Below, in pieces: positions 1 to 10,884 of a stretch of 64,000 nucleotides of DNA (its first letter is position 1; every line of letters starts with the position of its first letter). A program made the translations under genes and the position numbers. The notes under the pieces are model-generated. The model saw nothing but the letters and a program-made list of their open reading frames with translations. It was not told the origin of the DNA and made no database searches. This stretch comes from Pomacea canaliculata (lineage: Eukaryota > Mollusca > Gastropoda > Architaenioglossa > Ampullariidae), in the NCBI RefSeq assembly GCF_003073045.1, contig NC_037593.1, forward strand, positions 7,555,525 to 7,619,524, in the 5' to 3' direction.

Positions 1-1
1 C

Positions 2-3000
2 GCAGGTCTTCCGCTAGACCAAGCGAGGTTTATCATGGAACGCGAACCAGTCACAGCGCAAGAAGCGTTAAAACATGCGCTAGTGTTTGAATCCGCAAAA
101 CAGGCAACCTGCAGTGATCGAGAGAGGTTCAAGAAATTCGAACCCAATCACAATGATGGGACATCTGAAGGGAAATCACAGGTAGAAACAAAGTCTGGAA
201 CAAACAGCAGAGCTAGACCGATGGCAACTAGACAATTCCAGCATTCCAAAGAGGGGGCGAAGAAGATAAGCTGCTTTATATGTGGTGGTGACCATCTTGC
301 GAGAAACTGCACGCAGAGGCATCAGACAGCAGCTGTAGTGATACAAGACTTCCCCTGCACGCGCAAGGAGGATTGTAAAATGCTGTGCGCAGCTTGTGGT
401 GACATACCCCTCTCATTCGAGTGTGAGGTAATTATTGAAGGACAAAGAGTGGCTGCACAGAGAGACACTGCCGCCTCAATCACGGTTGTGCAGTCGGGCT
501 TAGTGCCTGAGTGTTGCAAAACAGGCAAGACAGTTGAAATCACGTTAGCCTCGTCGGCAGTAAAACGGGTGCTCCCAACTGCGATGGTAAAGATGGACAC
601 TCCATATTTCGACGGACCCACCGAGGTAGTGCTCATGGAGGATCCAGTCCACAAGGTATTAATTGGTAATTACCGCAAAGACGCTGAAGGAACAATGAGG
701 ACAATCCCAGTGTACCCAGTCAAGGAAGTTTGTGCGGCAGTACAGACGAGGGCCTCCGGGAGAAGGTGCGACAAACCACTAATGCTATCGCAGCCTCTGC
801 TAGGTAGCGTAACTCCTGAAGAACTGGGTCGAGCGCAGCGAGTGGACACTACCCTCGCTCAGATACGCAAGCTTGCCGCAAGTCATAGCACCAAGCAGGG
901 AAACGAAAGTCGAGCGACAAGGCCAGAAGCCACCTACCAGTGGAAGAGAGGTATACTATATAGAGTCCACAGCAAAGAAGGGAAGACAGTACACCAAGTC
1001 GTGGTACCTAAGGCATACAGACAAGAGGTGCTGCGTTTGGCACACGACACACCTATGGCTGGGCACCTCGGAGTTGCAAAAACTAAAAGTAGAGTGTGGA
1101 GCGACTTCTCTTGGCCTGGGATCTGCGCTGACGTGCGCAGGTATTGCAAGTCATGTGACATCTGCCAGAGAACATCCCCCCGGGGTAGTACTTTTAAAAT
1201 TCCCTTGGGTAAAATGCCCATCATCGAAACACCATTTGAGAGAGTGGCCGTCGACATAATTGGGCCAATCATGCCAGCTTCCGACCGCGGAAATAGGTAC
1301 ATAGTGACCATGATTGATTATGCCACTAGGTACGTGGAGGCTAAAACCCTCAAATCCATAAGGACAGAAGACGTGGCAGAAGCACTTTGGGAAATGTGGA
1401 CACGTCTGGGCGTGCCCAAAGAAATCCTTACCGATCAAGGGTCACAGTTTGTTGGAGATCTTGCCAAGGAAGTGAACTCTCTGTTATCCATCAGAGGAAT
1501 CAAGACCACACCAAGGCATGCTCAAGGCAATGGGTTGGTTGAAAAGTTCAATAATACAATCAAAAGTATGCTAAAGCATTTATGCCAGGAACAACCAAAA
1601 GAGTGGGACCGATTCGTACCCGCATTACTCTTCGCAGTCCGAGAGGTGCCGCAAGAATCATTAAAGTTCTCACCCTTTGAACTTCTATACGGCAGAACTG
1701 TCCGCGGTCCGATGCAAATTCTGAAAGAACTATGGACCAAAGAGGAAGAGAACGAAGAGAAACGAACGACATTCCAGTACATTGTTGATCTACGGAACAG
1801 AATAGAAGACACATGCAGGCTGGCAAGAGAGAATTTGAGAACAGCGGCAGGAAAGCAGGCCCTCCACTTCAACAAAAGGGCGAAACCGAGATGTTTCAAA
1901 GTTGGTGACCAGGTCCTGATCCTACTGCCCACCAAGAACAATAAGCTTCAAATGTGTTGGAAAGGTCCGTATGTGATAACCGATAGGATAAACGAGTGTG
2001 ACTATAAGGTCAGCATTGGAGAGAAGGAGAAAATTTATCACGCTAATATCCTCAAGGAGTATGTGTCCAGGACACAAGACACTGGTGAAACACATATAGT
2101 CGCAGTAGTCGTGGTCGACGACGAAGAATATCCGTCAAACATGCCTCGGAGAGAGGCAGCTATACCGATGATGATGTTAGAGAAGTCGGAAGGTCCCGAG
2201 CACGTGTGCATCTCGGAGGACTTAAACGACGAACAGCAGCGACAGGTCAGATCTCTGTGTGAGTCATTTCCCGATACACTGAGCGACCTACCTGGGAGAA
2301 CCGACCTTCTCGAGTGCAATATTGAACTCGAATCAAGCGAACCAGTGTATGTAAGGCAGTATCCACTCCCTCATTCGAAGATAGAGACCATTGGTGACGA
2401 AGTGGATAAAATGTTAAAAATGAAAGTCATAGAACCGGCGGCGTCACCTTACAACGCTCCTGTAGTCCTTGTACACAAAAAAGATGGGACCAACAGGTTC
2501 TGCGTCGACTACAGGAAATTGAACCAAATAACGAAATTCGACGCCGAACCGCTGCCAGACATGGACCAACTCTTCACTAAATTAAGTGGGAAGTTATACT
2601 TCTCGAAGATTGACCTAGCGAAGGGATTTTGGCAGATTCCGATGAAGTCGGAGGATAGAGAAAAGACAGCATTCACAACACCGCAAGGGCAGTTTCAGTG
2701 GACTACAATGCCCTTCGGCCTAAAGAATGCTGGAGCTATTTTTTCTAGAATGATGAGAAGACTCCTCCGACCACTACCTCATGAATCAGTGAGCAACTTC
2801 ATGGATGACTTATTAATAGCCACTGAGACATGGGAAGAGCACATCCATATTTTAACTCAGTTATTACAGCGGCTGAGACAGTGTAACTTGAACGCGAAAC
2901 CCAACAAATGCCAGTTAGGATGTAAAAGCTTGTCATTCCTCGGACACGTGGTGAGTCGCGGAATACTGATGCCGGAGGAAGACAAGGTACTTAAACTAAA

Positions 3001-3607
3001 GAATGCATCGCCACCAAAATCAAAAAAAGAGTTGAGAGCGTTCTTGGGTCTGGCAAACTACTACCGGAAATTTATTCCCAACTTCGCCAGTATTGCCTTA
3101 CCTTTGACAGATAAAACAAGGAAAGGCAATCCAGAAAATATACAATGGGACAGCGACTGTCAAGAGGCTTTTGAGAATCTGAAGGGGCAGTTGAGTCAAA
3201 AGCCCATAGTGTGTCTCCCGGATCCCAAGTCACAGTATACACTCAGGACGGATGCCTCCGACCGCGGCGTGGGAGCGGTGTTGCTGCAGGAGCACGATGG
3301 CGACCTACGACCTGTAGCGTACGCCAGCAGGAAGCTCAGTGACGCAGAAGCGAAGTATGCTACCATTGAAAAGGAATGCCTAGCCATCATATGGGCATTA
3401 AAGAAATTTGAACCATACATATATGGCACCCAATTCGTGATAGAGACTGACCATCAGCCTCTGCAATATTTGAAGAAAACCAAAACAGAAAATGGAAGGT
3501 TGATGAGGTGGGCTCTACAGCTCCAGCCCTACAGCTATCAACTTAGAGTGATAAAAGGCAGCGATAATGTAGGCGCGGACTATTTGAGCCGCTCATCGTT
3601 GTTGTGA
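2..3607 (+). CDS. Gag-pol polyprotein (3' part), integrase upstream of reverse transcriptase
   Basis: The frame is already open at the left edge, so the Met at 35 is probably internal. Counting from that Met (1190 residues): a zinc knuckle at 80-92 (C-x2-C-x3-H-x4-C, one residue shorter than the usual CCHC box); an aspartic protease with DTAA at 144-147 and a flap-like VLIGN at 208-212; an integrase with an HHCC domain (H337, H344, C371, C374), catalytic D407, D467 and E503 (DD35E spacing) and a GPY motif at 644-646; a reverse transcriptase with DLAKGFWQIP at 860-869 and FMDD at 922-925; and an RNase H with D1073, an EKE at 1112-1114 and TDH at 1138-1140. The frame ends at TGA after LSRSSLL. 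No stop or frameshift is seen, so Gag and Pol parts are fused in one frame and the enzymes may still be active. The short CCHC spacing is the one odd point. Confidence 0.92.
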   Translation, partial: AGLPLDQARFIMEREPVTAQEALKHALVFESAKQATCSDRERFKKFEPNHNDGTSEGKSQVETKSGTNSRARPMATRQFQHSKEGAKKISCFICGGDHLARNCTQRHQTAAVVIQDFPCTRKEDCKMLCAACGDIPLSFECEVIIEGQRVAAQRDTAASITVVQSGLVPECCKTGKTVEITLASSAVKRVLPTAMVKMDTPYFDGPTEVVLMEDPVHKVLIGNYRKDAEGTMRTIPVYPVKEVCAAVQTRASGRRCDKPLMLSQPLLGSVTPEELGRAQRVDTTLAQIRKLAASHSTKQGNESRATRPEATYQWKRGILYRVHSKEGKTVHQVVVPKAYRQEVLRLAHDTPMAGHLGVAKTKSRVWSDFSWPGICADVRRYCKSCDICQRTSPRGSTFKIPLGKMPIIETPFERVAVDIIGPIMPASDRGNRYIVTMIDYATRYVEAKTLKSIRTEDVAEALWEMWTRLGVPKEILTDQGSQFVGDLAKEVNSLLSIRGIKTTPRHAQGNGLVEKFNNTIKSMLKHLCQEQPKEWDRFVPALLFAVREVPQESLKFSPFELLYGRTVRGPMQILKELWTKEEENEEKRTTFQYIVDLRNRIEDTCRLARENLRTAAGKQALHFNKRAKPRCFKVGDQVLILLPTKNNKLQMCWKGPYVITDRINECDYKVSIGEKEKIYHANILKEYVSRTQDTGETHIVAVVVVDDEEYPSNMPRREAAIPMMMLEKSEGPEHVCISEDLNDEQQRQVRSLCESFPDTLSDLPGRTDLLECNIELESSEPVYVRQYPLPHSKIETIGDEVDKMLKMKVIEPAASPYNAPVVLVHKKDGTNRFCVDYRKLNQITKFDAEPLPDMDQLFTKLSGKLYFSKIDLAKGFWQIPMKSEDREKTAFTTPQGQFQWTTMPFGLKNAGAIFSRMMRRLLRPLPHESVSNFMDDLLIATETWEEHIHILTQLLQRLRQCNLNAKPNKCQLGCKSLSFLGHVVSRGILMPEEDKVLKLKNASPPKSKKELRAFLGLANYYRKFIPNFASIALPLTDKTRKGNPENIQWDSDCQEAFENLKGQLSQKPIVCLPDPKSQYTLRTDASDRGVGAVLLQEHDGDLRPVAYASRKLSDAEAKYATIEKECLAIIWALKKFEPYIYGTQFVIETDHQPLQYLKKTKTENGRLMRWALQLQPYSYQLRVIKGSDNVGADYLSRSSLL

Positions 3608-3742
3608 ACAAAAATTGAGAATTTTGGACTTAAGAGTTAGAATCTGAAGATGAAGGTCATAAACAGTAGTGTTAACGTAGTTGTCGTTTATTTGAATCGC
3701 TCATCATTGTTTTTAGCCAAAATTGAGAATTTTGGGCTTAAG
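3581..3742 (+). repeat. Diverged direct duplication spanning the gag-pol stop codon
   Basis: The end of the coding frame and the start of the 3' spacer (from TATTTGAGCCGCTC at 3581) recur about 108 bases later from 3689 as TATTTGAATCGCTC, followed in both cases by an AAAATTGAGAATTTTGG block and CTTAAG. The second copy abuts the purine tract. The copies differ at scattered positions, so the duplication is older than this insertion or evolves quickly. Confidence 0.75.
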
Positions 3743-3748
3743 GGGGGG
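3740..3748 (+). other. Polypurine tract (plus-strand primer)
   Basis: AAGGGGGGG lies two bases before the LTR start. This is the expected position for the RNase H-resistant primer that starts plus-strand DNA synthesis in LTR retrotransposons. Confidence 0.75.
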
Positions 3749-3750
3749 CC

Positions 3751-4496
3751 TGTGTAACGATTCGCGATTGAGACGAATCTAGTTAGATTCATGTTTTTAT
3801 TTTTAACTTTCCCTGTGGTCAGGGAAGAGCAGGCGCGCGAGCGCTGACGTAGCTCTGCGTGACGTTTCTTTTGCGTCATATAGTGAATGACGTAAAATGA
3901 CCTGGCACAGTGTAACTGGGGCGACGGGAGGCTATGGAGAGCCAGGATTGGTGGAGAGAGTCTCCAAGAAAGACAGTTGGATGGTCGTCCTAGTTACCTG
4001 GTCGCTAGGTGGCCTGATTGGTCAGGAGGGAGAAAAGGACGTGTTAACTAGGGGGATGCTAACGGTTCTCGGGGAGACGAGACCAAGCAGTTGGTGTGTA
4101 GAGACCAAGCAGTTGGTGTGTAGAGACCAAGCAGTTGGTGTGTAGAGAGCTCCGTGGGGAGTGTACAGTATACAGTTAACTACACAGATAACTTCACGAA
4201 CTGCGTGAAGGAATTCAAAGGATTAGCCTGCTGGTCAGTGATTTCGTCAGCGCCAACCATCTGAGAAGCGTTTGGAAGAGGTTGACGCTGGAGGGGGTAG
4301 TGTCCTTTTATTTTGTTTCATCCTCATCTCATCGTTAGTTAATTTCATAAACATTAAATGTGTTGATCGTTGGCCGGACCTTTTTGTTGAAAAAGGTGAA
4401 AGAGTGCGGCGAGCGTGGTTTACATGCAGATGTTACACGCGCTCGCAAACACATTCAACACACTCTTTCGTTAAAAACGTTACACACATTCTGTCT
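3751..4496 (+). repeat. 3' long terminal repeat (about 746 bp)
   Basis: The LTR starts with TGTGTAACG and ends with CGTTACACA, a perfect 9-base inverted repeat with TG...CA ends. It directly follows the polypurine tract. It carries three tandem 22-bp units in its middle. The next five bases (CATTC) would be one copy of a 5-bp target duplication, but the partner lies outside the window. A second LTR would be needed to confirm the exact ends and to date the insertion. Confidence 0.85.
4081..4146 (+). repeat. Three tandem 22-bp units inside the LTR
   Basis: Three identical 22-base units beginning GACCAAGCAGTTGGTGTG occupy 4081-4102, 4103-4124 and 4125-4146. Short perfect tandem repeats in an LTR often act as promoter or enhancer elements. 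That role is inferred only from position. Confidence 0.9.
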
Positions 4497-5610
4497 TCAA
4501 TCGTTAACTGCCCACACACACTCCTTTCCTCTCTTAGGTCTATTAATACCATGGTTACCATGTATGGCTCAAGACAGAATTAGGCAATTTTCTTTGCAAA
4601 AAAAGAAAGGATAAACAAAACTGTCCCAGGCCCATCTCTCCGGCTATCTTGTTTGCGCTGTGGTGTTTATGCTGGAAATAGCATAGCGACCTCTGAAGAC
4701 AACACAGACGCTGCCTCTCAAGACTGAAGACTCCAAAAATGGCAAATGCCATGACGCAAATCACAAGGTTCTTCTTGACAGACCTCTGTCTGCCAAACAA
4801 CAAAAAAAAAAAGGGGCCACCAACGACCAAGAAGATATTTATACGTAACATTGATGTAACGGCTAATCGCATGGGATCATTAAGTAGAATCAGGGATTCT
4901 AGATAACCGGAAGACTGTTGAAAGTAGCTTTAAAAAATGACAATCCTTTTATAATGTCCAGAAAAAGCCCGTTTTGCGGTAGATAGACTTAACCTTTAGA
5001 GACAGGAAGATTAAAAAAGAAAACAAAGGAGGATGAACAAAGTGGGGATAGAAGAGGCAGAGAAGGAGAAAAATAAGGGAAGGAACGTGCACATATTTTC
5101 ATAATTTCTCAGGTTATTTTTTTAGAGACGGTTAATAGCTTCGTGAAACTATAGTTTTGTATTTTTAGAGAGATAATAGCATGCAATCTTCAACAAGCAA
5201 CAATTTAGCACATATATAAAACGTATTTAAAGAATGTAGAGAACCCAAAAAGAAAATGAAAAAATTTAATTAACTCGGGAATAAAATGATGCGGAAGCGA
5301 ACTTTTGCTAGTGGGAAAGAGCGATCACTTGCCAGGTGACGAAAGCATAATATATAACGACTGCTGTACTGACAGTTCACGGTTCGCATGCAAAGGGAGG
5401 CATGTTTTTCACATGGGGCACAGACACTTGATGGAGGTTACTGTGGTCACTAACAGCAGCACGACCACCACAATTATAGCTAAATTCAATTAAGTAAGAT
5501 TTTTTTAAATCTGGAATTTAAAAAAAAAACCAACATTACCACAGGAGAAGTAGAGGTAAGCAAGTTGGCAGCGACCGGCCTACAGCAATAATCGCAGAAG
5601 CGACGCTGGG
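4497..5610. other. Intergenic, no gene seen
   Basis: AT-rich flanking DNA beyond the LTR with short A and T runs. The open frames here are short and have no recognisable domain or splice context. Nothing else is supported. Confidence 0.6.
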
Positions 5611-5906
5611 ATTGGACCGTGTCTGTGAATTGGGCCATGTCGATCTGTGAATTGGGCCGTGTCTGTGAATTGGGCCATGTCGATCTGTGAATTGGGCTGT
5701 GAATTGGACCGTGTTTGTGAATTGGGCCGTGTTTTGTGAATTGGACCATGTCTGTCAATTTAACTGTCTGTGAATTGGACCATGTCGATAAATGAATTGG
5801 ACCATGTTTGGGAATTGGACCGTGTCTATGAATTGGACCGTGTTTGTGAATTGGGCCGTGTCTGTGAATTGGGCCATGTCGATCTGTGAATTGGACCGTG
5901 TCTGTG
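5611..5906 (+). repeat. Minisatellite of 17-22 bp units
   Basis: Imperfect units of the form TGTGAATTGGRCCRTGTC, some with an extra GATC, repeat about fifteen times. Because many units keep a compatible frame, the minus strand shows an artificial open frame with repeated His-Gly-Pro-Ile-His. I treat this as non-coding because there is no conserved domain or gene structure around it. Confidence 0.88.
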
Positions 5907-6985
5907 ACGCTTGACTTATTAGACTTAGTTACGGACATGAAATTTAGCGAGAGCAGAAATAAAGTTCGAAAGAAAACAGAAGGGTTTTTATGAGAGTGTG
6001 TGCTACATTCTTTTGAAAGTAGCTGTATTCAATTGGAGTTAGCAAAATGGTTTGTATAAACAAATCATATATAATTTGTCTCTCTGTAGCGCCATGGATA
6101 CAGAAGTTCGTAATTAAACACATCAATTGTGTTGTCAAGTGTGTGGCTTATAAGTATGTGTGTGACCAGCAGGACGTGTGGAGCTTTGCTTAAAGTGGCC
6201 CTGAAGAAAACTGTAGTTTAAAAAAGTGTGTGAAAATTACTACTCGTGACAGAGTGTTTGGTCACTAGAGGTCACAGCTTTGCTTTCAGTCTAAGTTTCC
6301 TTAAAGGCGTGGCTAACTCGGCGTGGCACCGGTTCTGTAAAGGGCTTTCTTAATTGGATAAATATAGACGAACGTTTAGTTAAGTTTTTTATCACCATCA
6401 TTTATCATTTAAAGACCTTGTCAGCTTTGATCAGATCTCCATCAATATATGTCCGTTTAAAGAAGGCCCTAACATATCGGCAAGCTCGTGACTCTGACCA
6501 CAGAATTTTACCACCAATTTTTTTTTTTTTTACAACGCACTTAGCTCGTGAAAACCTTAATTACTCTCACTGACAGGTCGCAGCGTACACGACAGTAGTA
6601 GGCTAATCATTGGTGATTACCACAGGTAGCAACAGAAAGCAATGAGCTCTGTCACACCTGCTCGACCTGGCACGTGGCCTCGGCGTGTTCACTTTGATCC
6701 CGCAGGTTACAATATTAAGAAAAATAAATAAAGAGGATCAACATTGCAAATATCGACTGTTCGTCTGCGGTGTGGTCCTCGCTGGGTAGGATCTCTCTGG
6801 GGACTGGCCAAACGAGCTGGTTTACAGACTTGCAGGTGAAAGTCCTGTCCTGAGGCACTTCGAGAGTTTATACAAAAACCGGATTGCATAAGTGTTCGTA
6901 TTTCCTTTTCGTAAGACATAACGGTGTTTGTCAATTTAGAAGGTGAACTAGTCTGAAGGGTTTGGGAGCAGTCCTCTAAAATAGT
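5907..6985. other. Intergenic, no gene seen
   Basis: Unremarkable AT-rich DNA with a short poly-T near 6520. No splice-linked coding sequence or recognised repeat was found. Confidence 0.5.
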
Positions 6986-6993
6986 GGCTAAAA

Positions 6994-7162
6994 CAGACCT
7001 GGGCAAAGGCCGGCCCGCCCGCTGGCCCGCCCGCCAGTATATATACTATATATACTATATATACAGTATTGGGTAAAACTGACTTATTTATATTAGTCCG
7101 GCCCTCTAAAACCATCCCAATTTCTCATGCGGCCCCTTTGGAAAATTAATTGCCCACCCCTG
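6994..7162 (+). mobile_element. Non-autonomous hAT-type MITE with perfect 8-bp target duplication
   Basis: The element is flanked by GGCTAAAA at 6986-6993 and again at 7163-7170. Eight-base duplications are typical of hAT transposons. The left end is CAGACCTGGGCAAAGGCC and the reverse complement of the right end is CAGGGGTGGGCAATTAAT, both close to the CAGGGGTGGGCAA termini of many animal hAT elements. The inside is GC-rich at the left, with a TATATA-rich palindromic stretch near 7037-7065, and has no coding capacity. It must have been moved by a transposase encoded elsewhere. Confidence 0.85.
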
Positions 7163-10100
7163 GGCTAAAAGTTAAGAGAGGTGCATTTTTTCTGATGCCT
7201 GGGTAAACCTTAGTACAATATACTGATTTCCAAAATATGTGAAAACACACATACTACAAGCGAGTGAGTGAAGTGGGGACTGAGAGAGGGAGGGAGTGAG
7301 TCTGGAGACCTTGCCGATTTTTTTGCTAGAACAAGTTTAAGATTCCTAGCTTATTTACAGGCTTAATGAACAAAGTTCTTGGGCTGGATGATAAATACGA
7401 CCAGCAGCAATATACCTCCACTTTTTCTTTCAAACTGAAGTCTGCTGCAGGAGGTGGTGTGGATCTTGAAGCGTCTAGACTTTTAAAAAAAGAAGACATC
7501 TATTCTTGATTCGCGTGATTACTGGCCACCACTTGCCTTTCGATTTTTTGATAGCTGAGTCGATTTTCTCACAGCGAGAGCCCAGTACTAAATTGAGATT
7601 TAACCACTTAAAACTGAGTGGAACGATCAATGGAATGGAACGGTGAAGCTATGGAGCTGTCATTGTAAGATCTGTTGCAATACAGCCCTCTGCACCACCC
7701 GCGACACCCCGCGAATAATTTTCTTCACACAAAGAACTGATTATGCAAGTGTGTTTCATAGGAAGAGGTTTTGCGAGATATATTTTTCTTACAGGTGCTT
7801 CAGGTGAAATTATTTTTGTCCTGTCTTATCGTTATGGCTACACGAACTGCAGTTATGCGCTAGTGCTGTCGCTTGAATTAGACGAACGAAAATTGAACGA
7901 ACTGAATCCCCTGAGGCACATGTGCCGCCTTTGAGCCGAATTAATTATTTTAATTCGAGTCTTCTCACGTTTCTCTTCTTCTCTGTGAGGCTACAAGCTT
8001 TTCCTTCTTGCATTTCATCCTCAGAAGCTTTTCCTTCTTGCATTTCATCCTCGGAAGCTTCCCTTCAAGATTCTGTCGGGAAGAGCAAAGGACTTGCACC
8101 CAGCTCTGTTACAGTCTTTCCAGTCCACTTATATACTTGTAAGCTAGTGGGTGAGTGGATTGGTGAGTGTGTATGGTGTGTGTGTGGTCTCGGGGTGTGG
8201 TGTTTTCATCTATCTTTTCTCGCCTTTTCTTTCTCTTTTTATATCTCTCTGCCTGTGTGTCTGTCTGTTCACAGGTTTGTCTCTCTCTTAGTTTCTATAT
8301 ATGTCCTTTCGTTCCCCTGTTTCTGTAATACCACGGAGGGTTCTTTGCTCAACGTGGACAAGGCATTATAAGTTTTTACATTTACTGATGCAGCCCAGAA
8401 AAAGTGTATGATTGATAATTTGTTACCAGACTTACAAAAGGTTCTATTTTCGGCACAGTCTCTTTCTTGCACTACTTCGGCGTTTCTTCAACCGTTCTTG
8501 AAGCATCGTAAACAAAACCGTTAGTTTCCTTTCTAATCTTGTTCAACGGCTTTGATCCAAATCTTTCAGGTGTGAGCAATTTATGTTGCTTGATAATAAA
8601 ACTTTCACTGACAGCTGCAAGTTTTAAGACCTTCGCTGGACACAAAGCAAGAACAATAGCTTCGTACAATCATCTTCCTTTTTCTCGGCAAAATTCACCT
8701 TACTGATCAACTCTGCATTCTGTTTCTACAAAATGAGCTTTTCAGAGACAGAGAAATAAAAAGCGGGAAAGTTTTTATATAAGACAAAAGTTACTAGGGT
8801 ATTTGAAGGAGTGAAATACTGTTTCAAACAAACTTGTGATTCTAATTTTTTTTTAATGCGAAGTAATTTTCACTAAGAAGAACATCTGCAGGAAACTGAA
8901 ACTTATTAGGAGTTGAGCAGAATGTGAGACATGCATGAAACATGATTTTCCCAAAAGCTCTGTCAGCAATATGTGAAGAATGCTATTTCTGTTTCGTCAG
9001 ACTAAAAAAAAAAAAAACAACCTTAGAATGTTTGTTTACTATTGCTCACAAATTAAAACAAGTACTTCCAACAATCTTTTGTAATGATCAATGGAAGATT
9101 TATTTCTCAACTGCAGATAGAAAAGTCTTGGTGGGTTATGATGTGCTATGGTGTACCAATAAAGAAAAATGAACTCAAAATTTTTAAGGTATTTTGGAAA
9201 AACAAAAATTGGACACTTAAGGACTTTTATTTTGAAAGATTTTTCAGGTTTGGTCCGGATTTCATGAGACTGATGAGCATGTTTTAACACCAGTATAGAA
9301 TCATGTGGTATATCACATGTAATTGGAAAAGTACCATTGTGGTTTTATAAGGAGCTGGATGTAGAAGAGGATATAATGTATCGAGTAGCAATTTTTATTG
9401 GGTGCAATAAAAATGAGAGACTATAAGTGTTGCTGGTACAGAGAAATCTGTACCCACCAAAAGTCTTTTGAAGAAACTGCACAAAGAAATAGAAAAATTT
9501 GTCACTTTGTCGGTCTTACAATTAGAACAAACAGTGGCTCGTTTTGGTATACATACGAATAGTCTAAAAAGTAACATGCATTCCAGAGACAGTCATATTT
9601 CTTGGCAAACATTTTTTTTAGAATGAATATAATGATACAAGTTAACAAATTAATAATTAACATCGAACATCTAACAAATGATTTGGGCTTTTCTGACATT
9701 TAAATGCTTCATCGAAAAGCCCCATGGATATTAAAGGGAAATCAATGCAATAATGTAATAAAAAAATTAAAAGCCCAGTGGACATCTGTCAACGGTTCAC
9801 CAGACGCTTATCCTGGAGGCTATGGAAGGGAGACGGTTTGATGTACAAGGGGCGTGAGACACACAAACCTCAAGATTTAAAGTCCCGACACGCCTTGGGA
9901 AGTCCTGGCAGTCCTCTCCACTAATTAACCGCGATTCAGCTGCAACTGTGCACAGGCTATAGGTCAAGCTCTGTGACACAGGCAACGACAGGGTCCAGCG
10001 GTCCGCACGCGACGCGGTTGCAGCAGACAAGGGGGACGGGATGGGGAGGGGATGATTAAGTCTACAACGTCCAGCACGCGCTTCTTTAGCGTCACGCACA

Positions 10101-10844
10101 CGTGATCCGTTCATTACTCCACATCTGTTGGAACTTTGGGAGAAACAGCGAGGTCGTCTGGCAGCTTGTGATAGAGGATGTCATGGGCGTAGAACTATGA
10201 GGGGACGGTGCAATAAGATAGAATGAGTGAAAATTAAGGGGGAAAAAAGAGAAAATTCGCATTGGGGTCGATCACGAAAAAATCAGCTAAAGCTCATCTT
10301 TCCAAAGGTTAAACCAGTCATTGAACAAAAAATGTTTCGTTTGTTTCTAATTTTGACACGAGATTTTTTACATTAGTTAAATGGGCACTGAACTTTAAAA
10401 TTCTAAATACACGCTGCCTTAAATTAACATCATGGCCCTAGAAAACGGAAGGAAGGCATACATGTGTCTCTGATTAATCTCTGAGGACAGTTATCTTTAG
10501 AATTATTCCACGTAATGGTTGGGAAGAAGGAGAGAAGCCACACTAGAAGATTTTTTAAGAAAAGTATTCTTTAGCCGCTTAATTCTTTTTACTCCTAAAG
10601 AAAAGAATTTTTTTTAAGTCACGAGAGGGACTCATCTTCTAAAAGTTGAAAATATGAATTATTATTACGAAATGAAGCTGTTGCTATTAATAAACAGTTC
10701 TACTTGAGTTCAAAGCGTTCTCTTACAATTCAGAGAAAACAAAAACTGTTGCTCTCCGAAACTTCCACAACCTGTCGTCGGCCAAGAGGACAATATGTAC
10801 TGAAGCGGCAACAGCAGCCACAACCGGTGTGTGTTGAGCATACT

Positions 10845-10884
10845 TTCCTTCCTTCCTTCCTTCCTTCCTTCCTTCCTTCCTTCC
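10845..10884 (+). repeat. (TTCC)n microsatellite
   Basis: About ten uninterrupted TTCC units. Confidence 0.95.

Larger units (their letters stand above)
1..4496 (+). mobile_element. Ty3/Gypsy-type LTR retrotransposon, Gmr1-like domain order, 5'-truncated by window edge
   Basis: The element enters at the left edge inside gag and runs through one long gag-pol frame, a short untranslated spacer with a purine tract, and a 3' LTR. The pol order is protease, integrase, reverse transcriptase, RNase H. Ordinary Ty3/Gypsy elements have integrase last. Integrase-first order in a Gypsy-type polymerase is the hallmark of the Gmr1-like group first described in deuterostomes. The 5' LTR, primer-binding site and most of gag lie outside the window, so target duplications and LTR identity cannot be judged. 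The open frame and intact LTR termini suggest a fairly recent insertion. No envelope-like frame is present between RNase H and the LTR. Confidence 0.9.

Noticed and set aside
1..4496. Endogenous retrovirus with an envelope gene
   Set aside because: Only about 140 bases separate the RNase H stop from the LTR and they hold no envelope-like frame.
5486..5938. 150-codon minus frame with repeated His-Gly-Pro-Ile-His
   Set aside because: It is the translation of a non-coding minisatellite. Unit length varies and frame is kept by chance.
9797..10114. 105-codon minus frame in a GC-richer patch
   Set aside because: No domain or gene structure. Single-exon chance frames of this size are expected.
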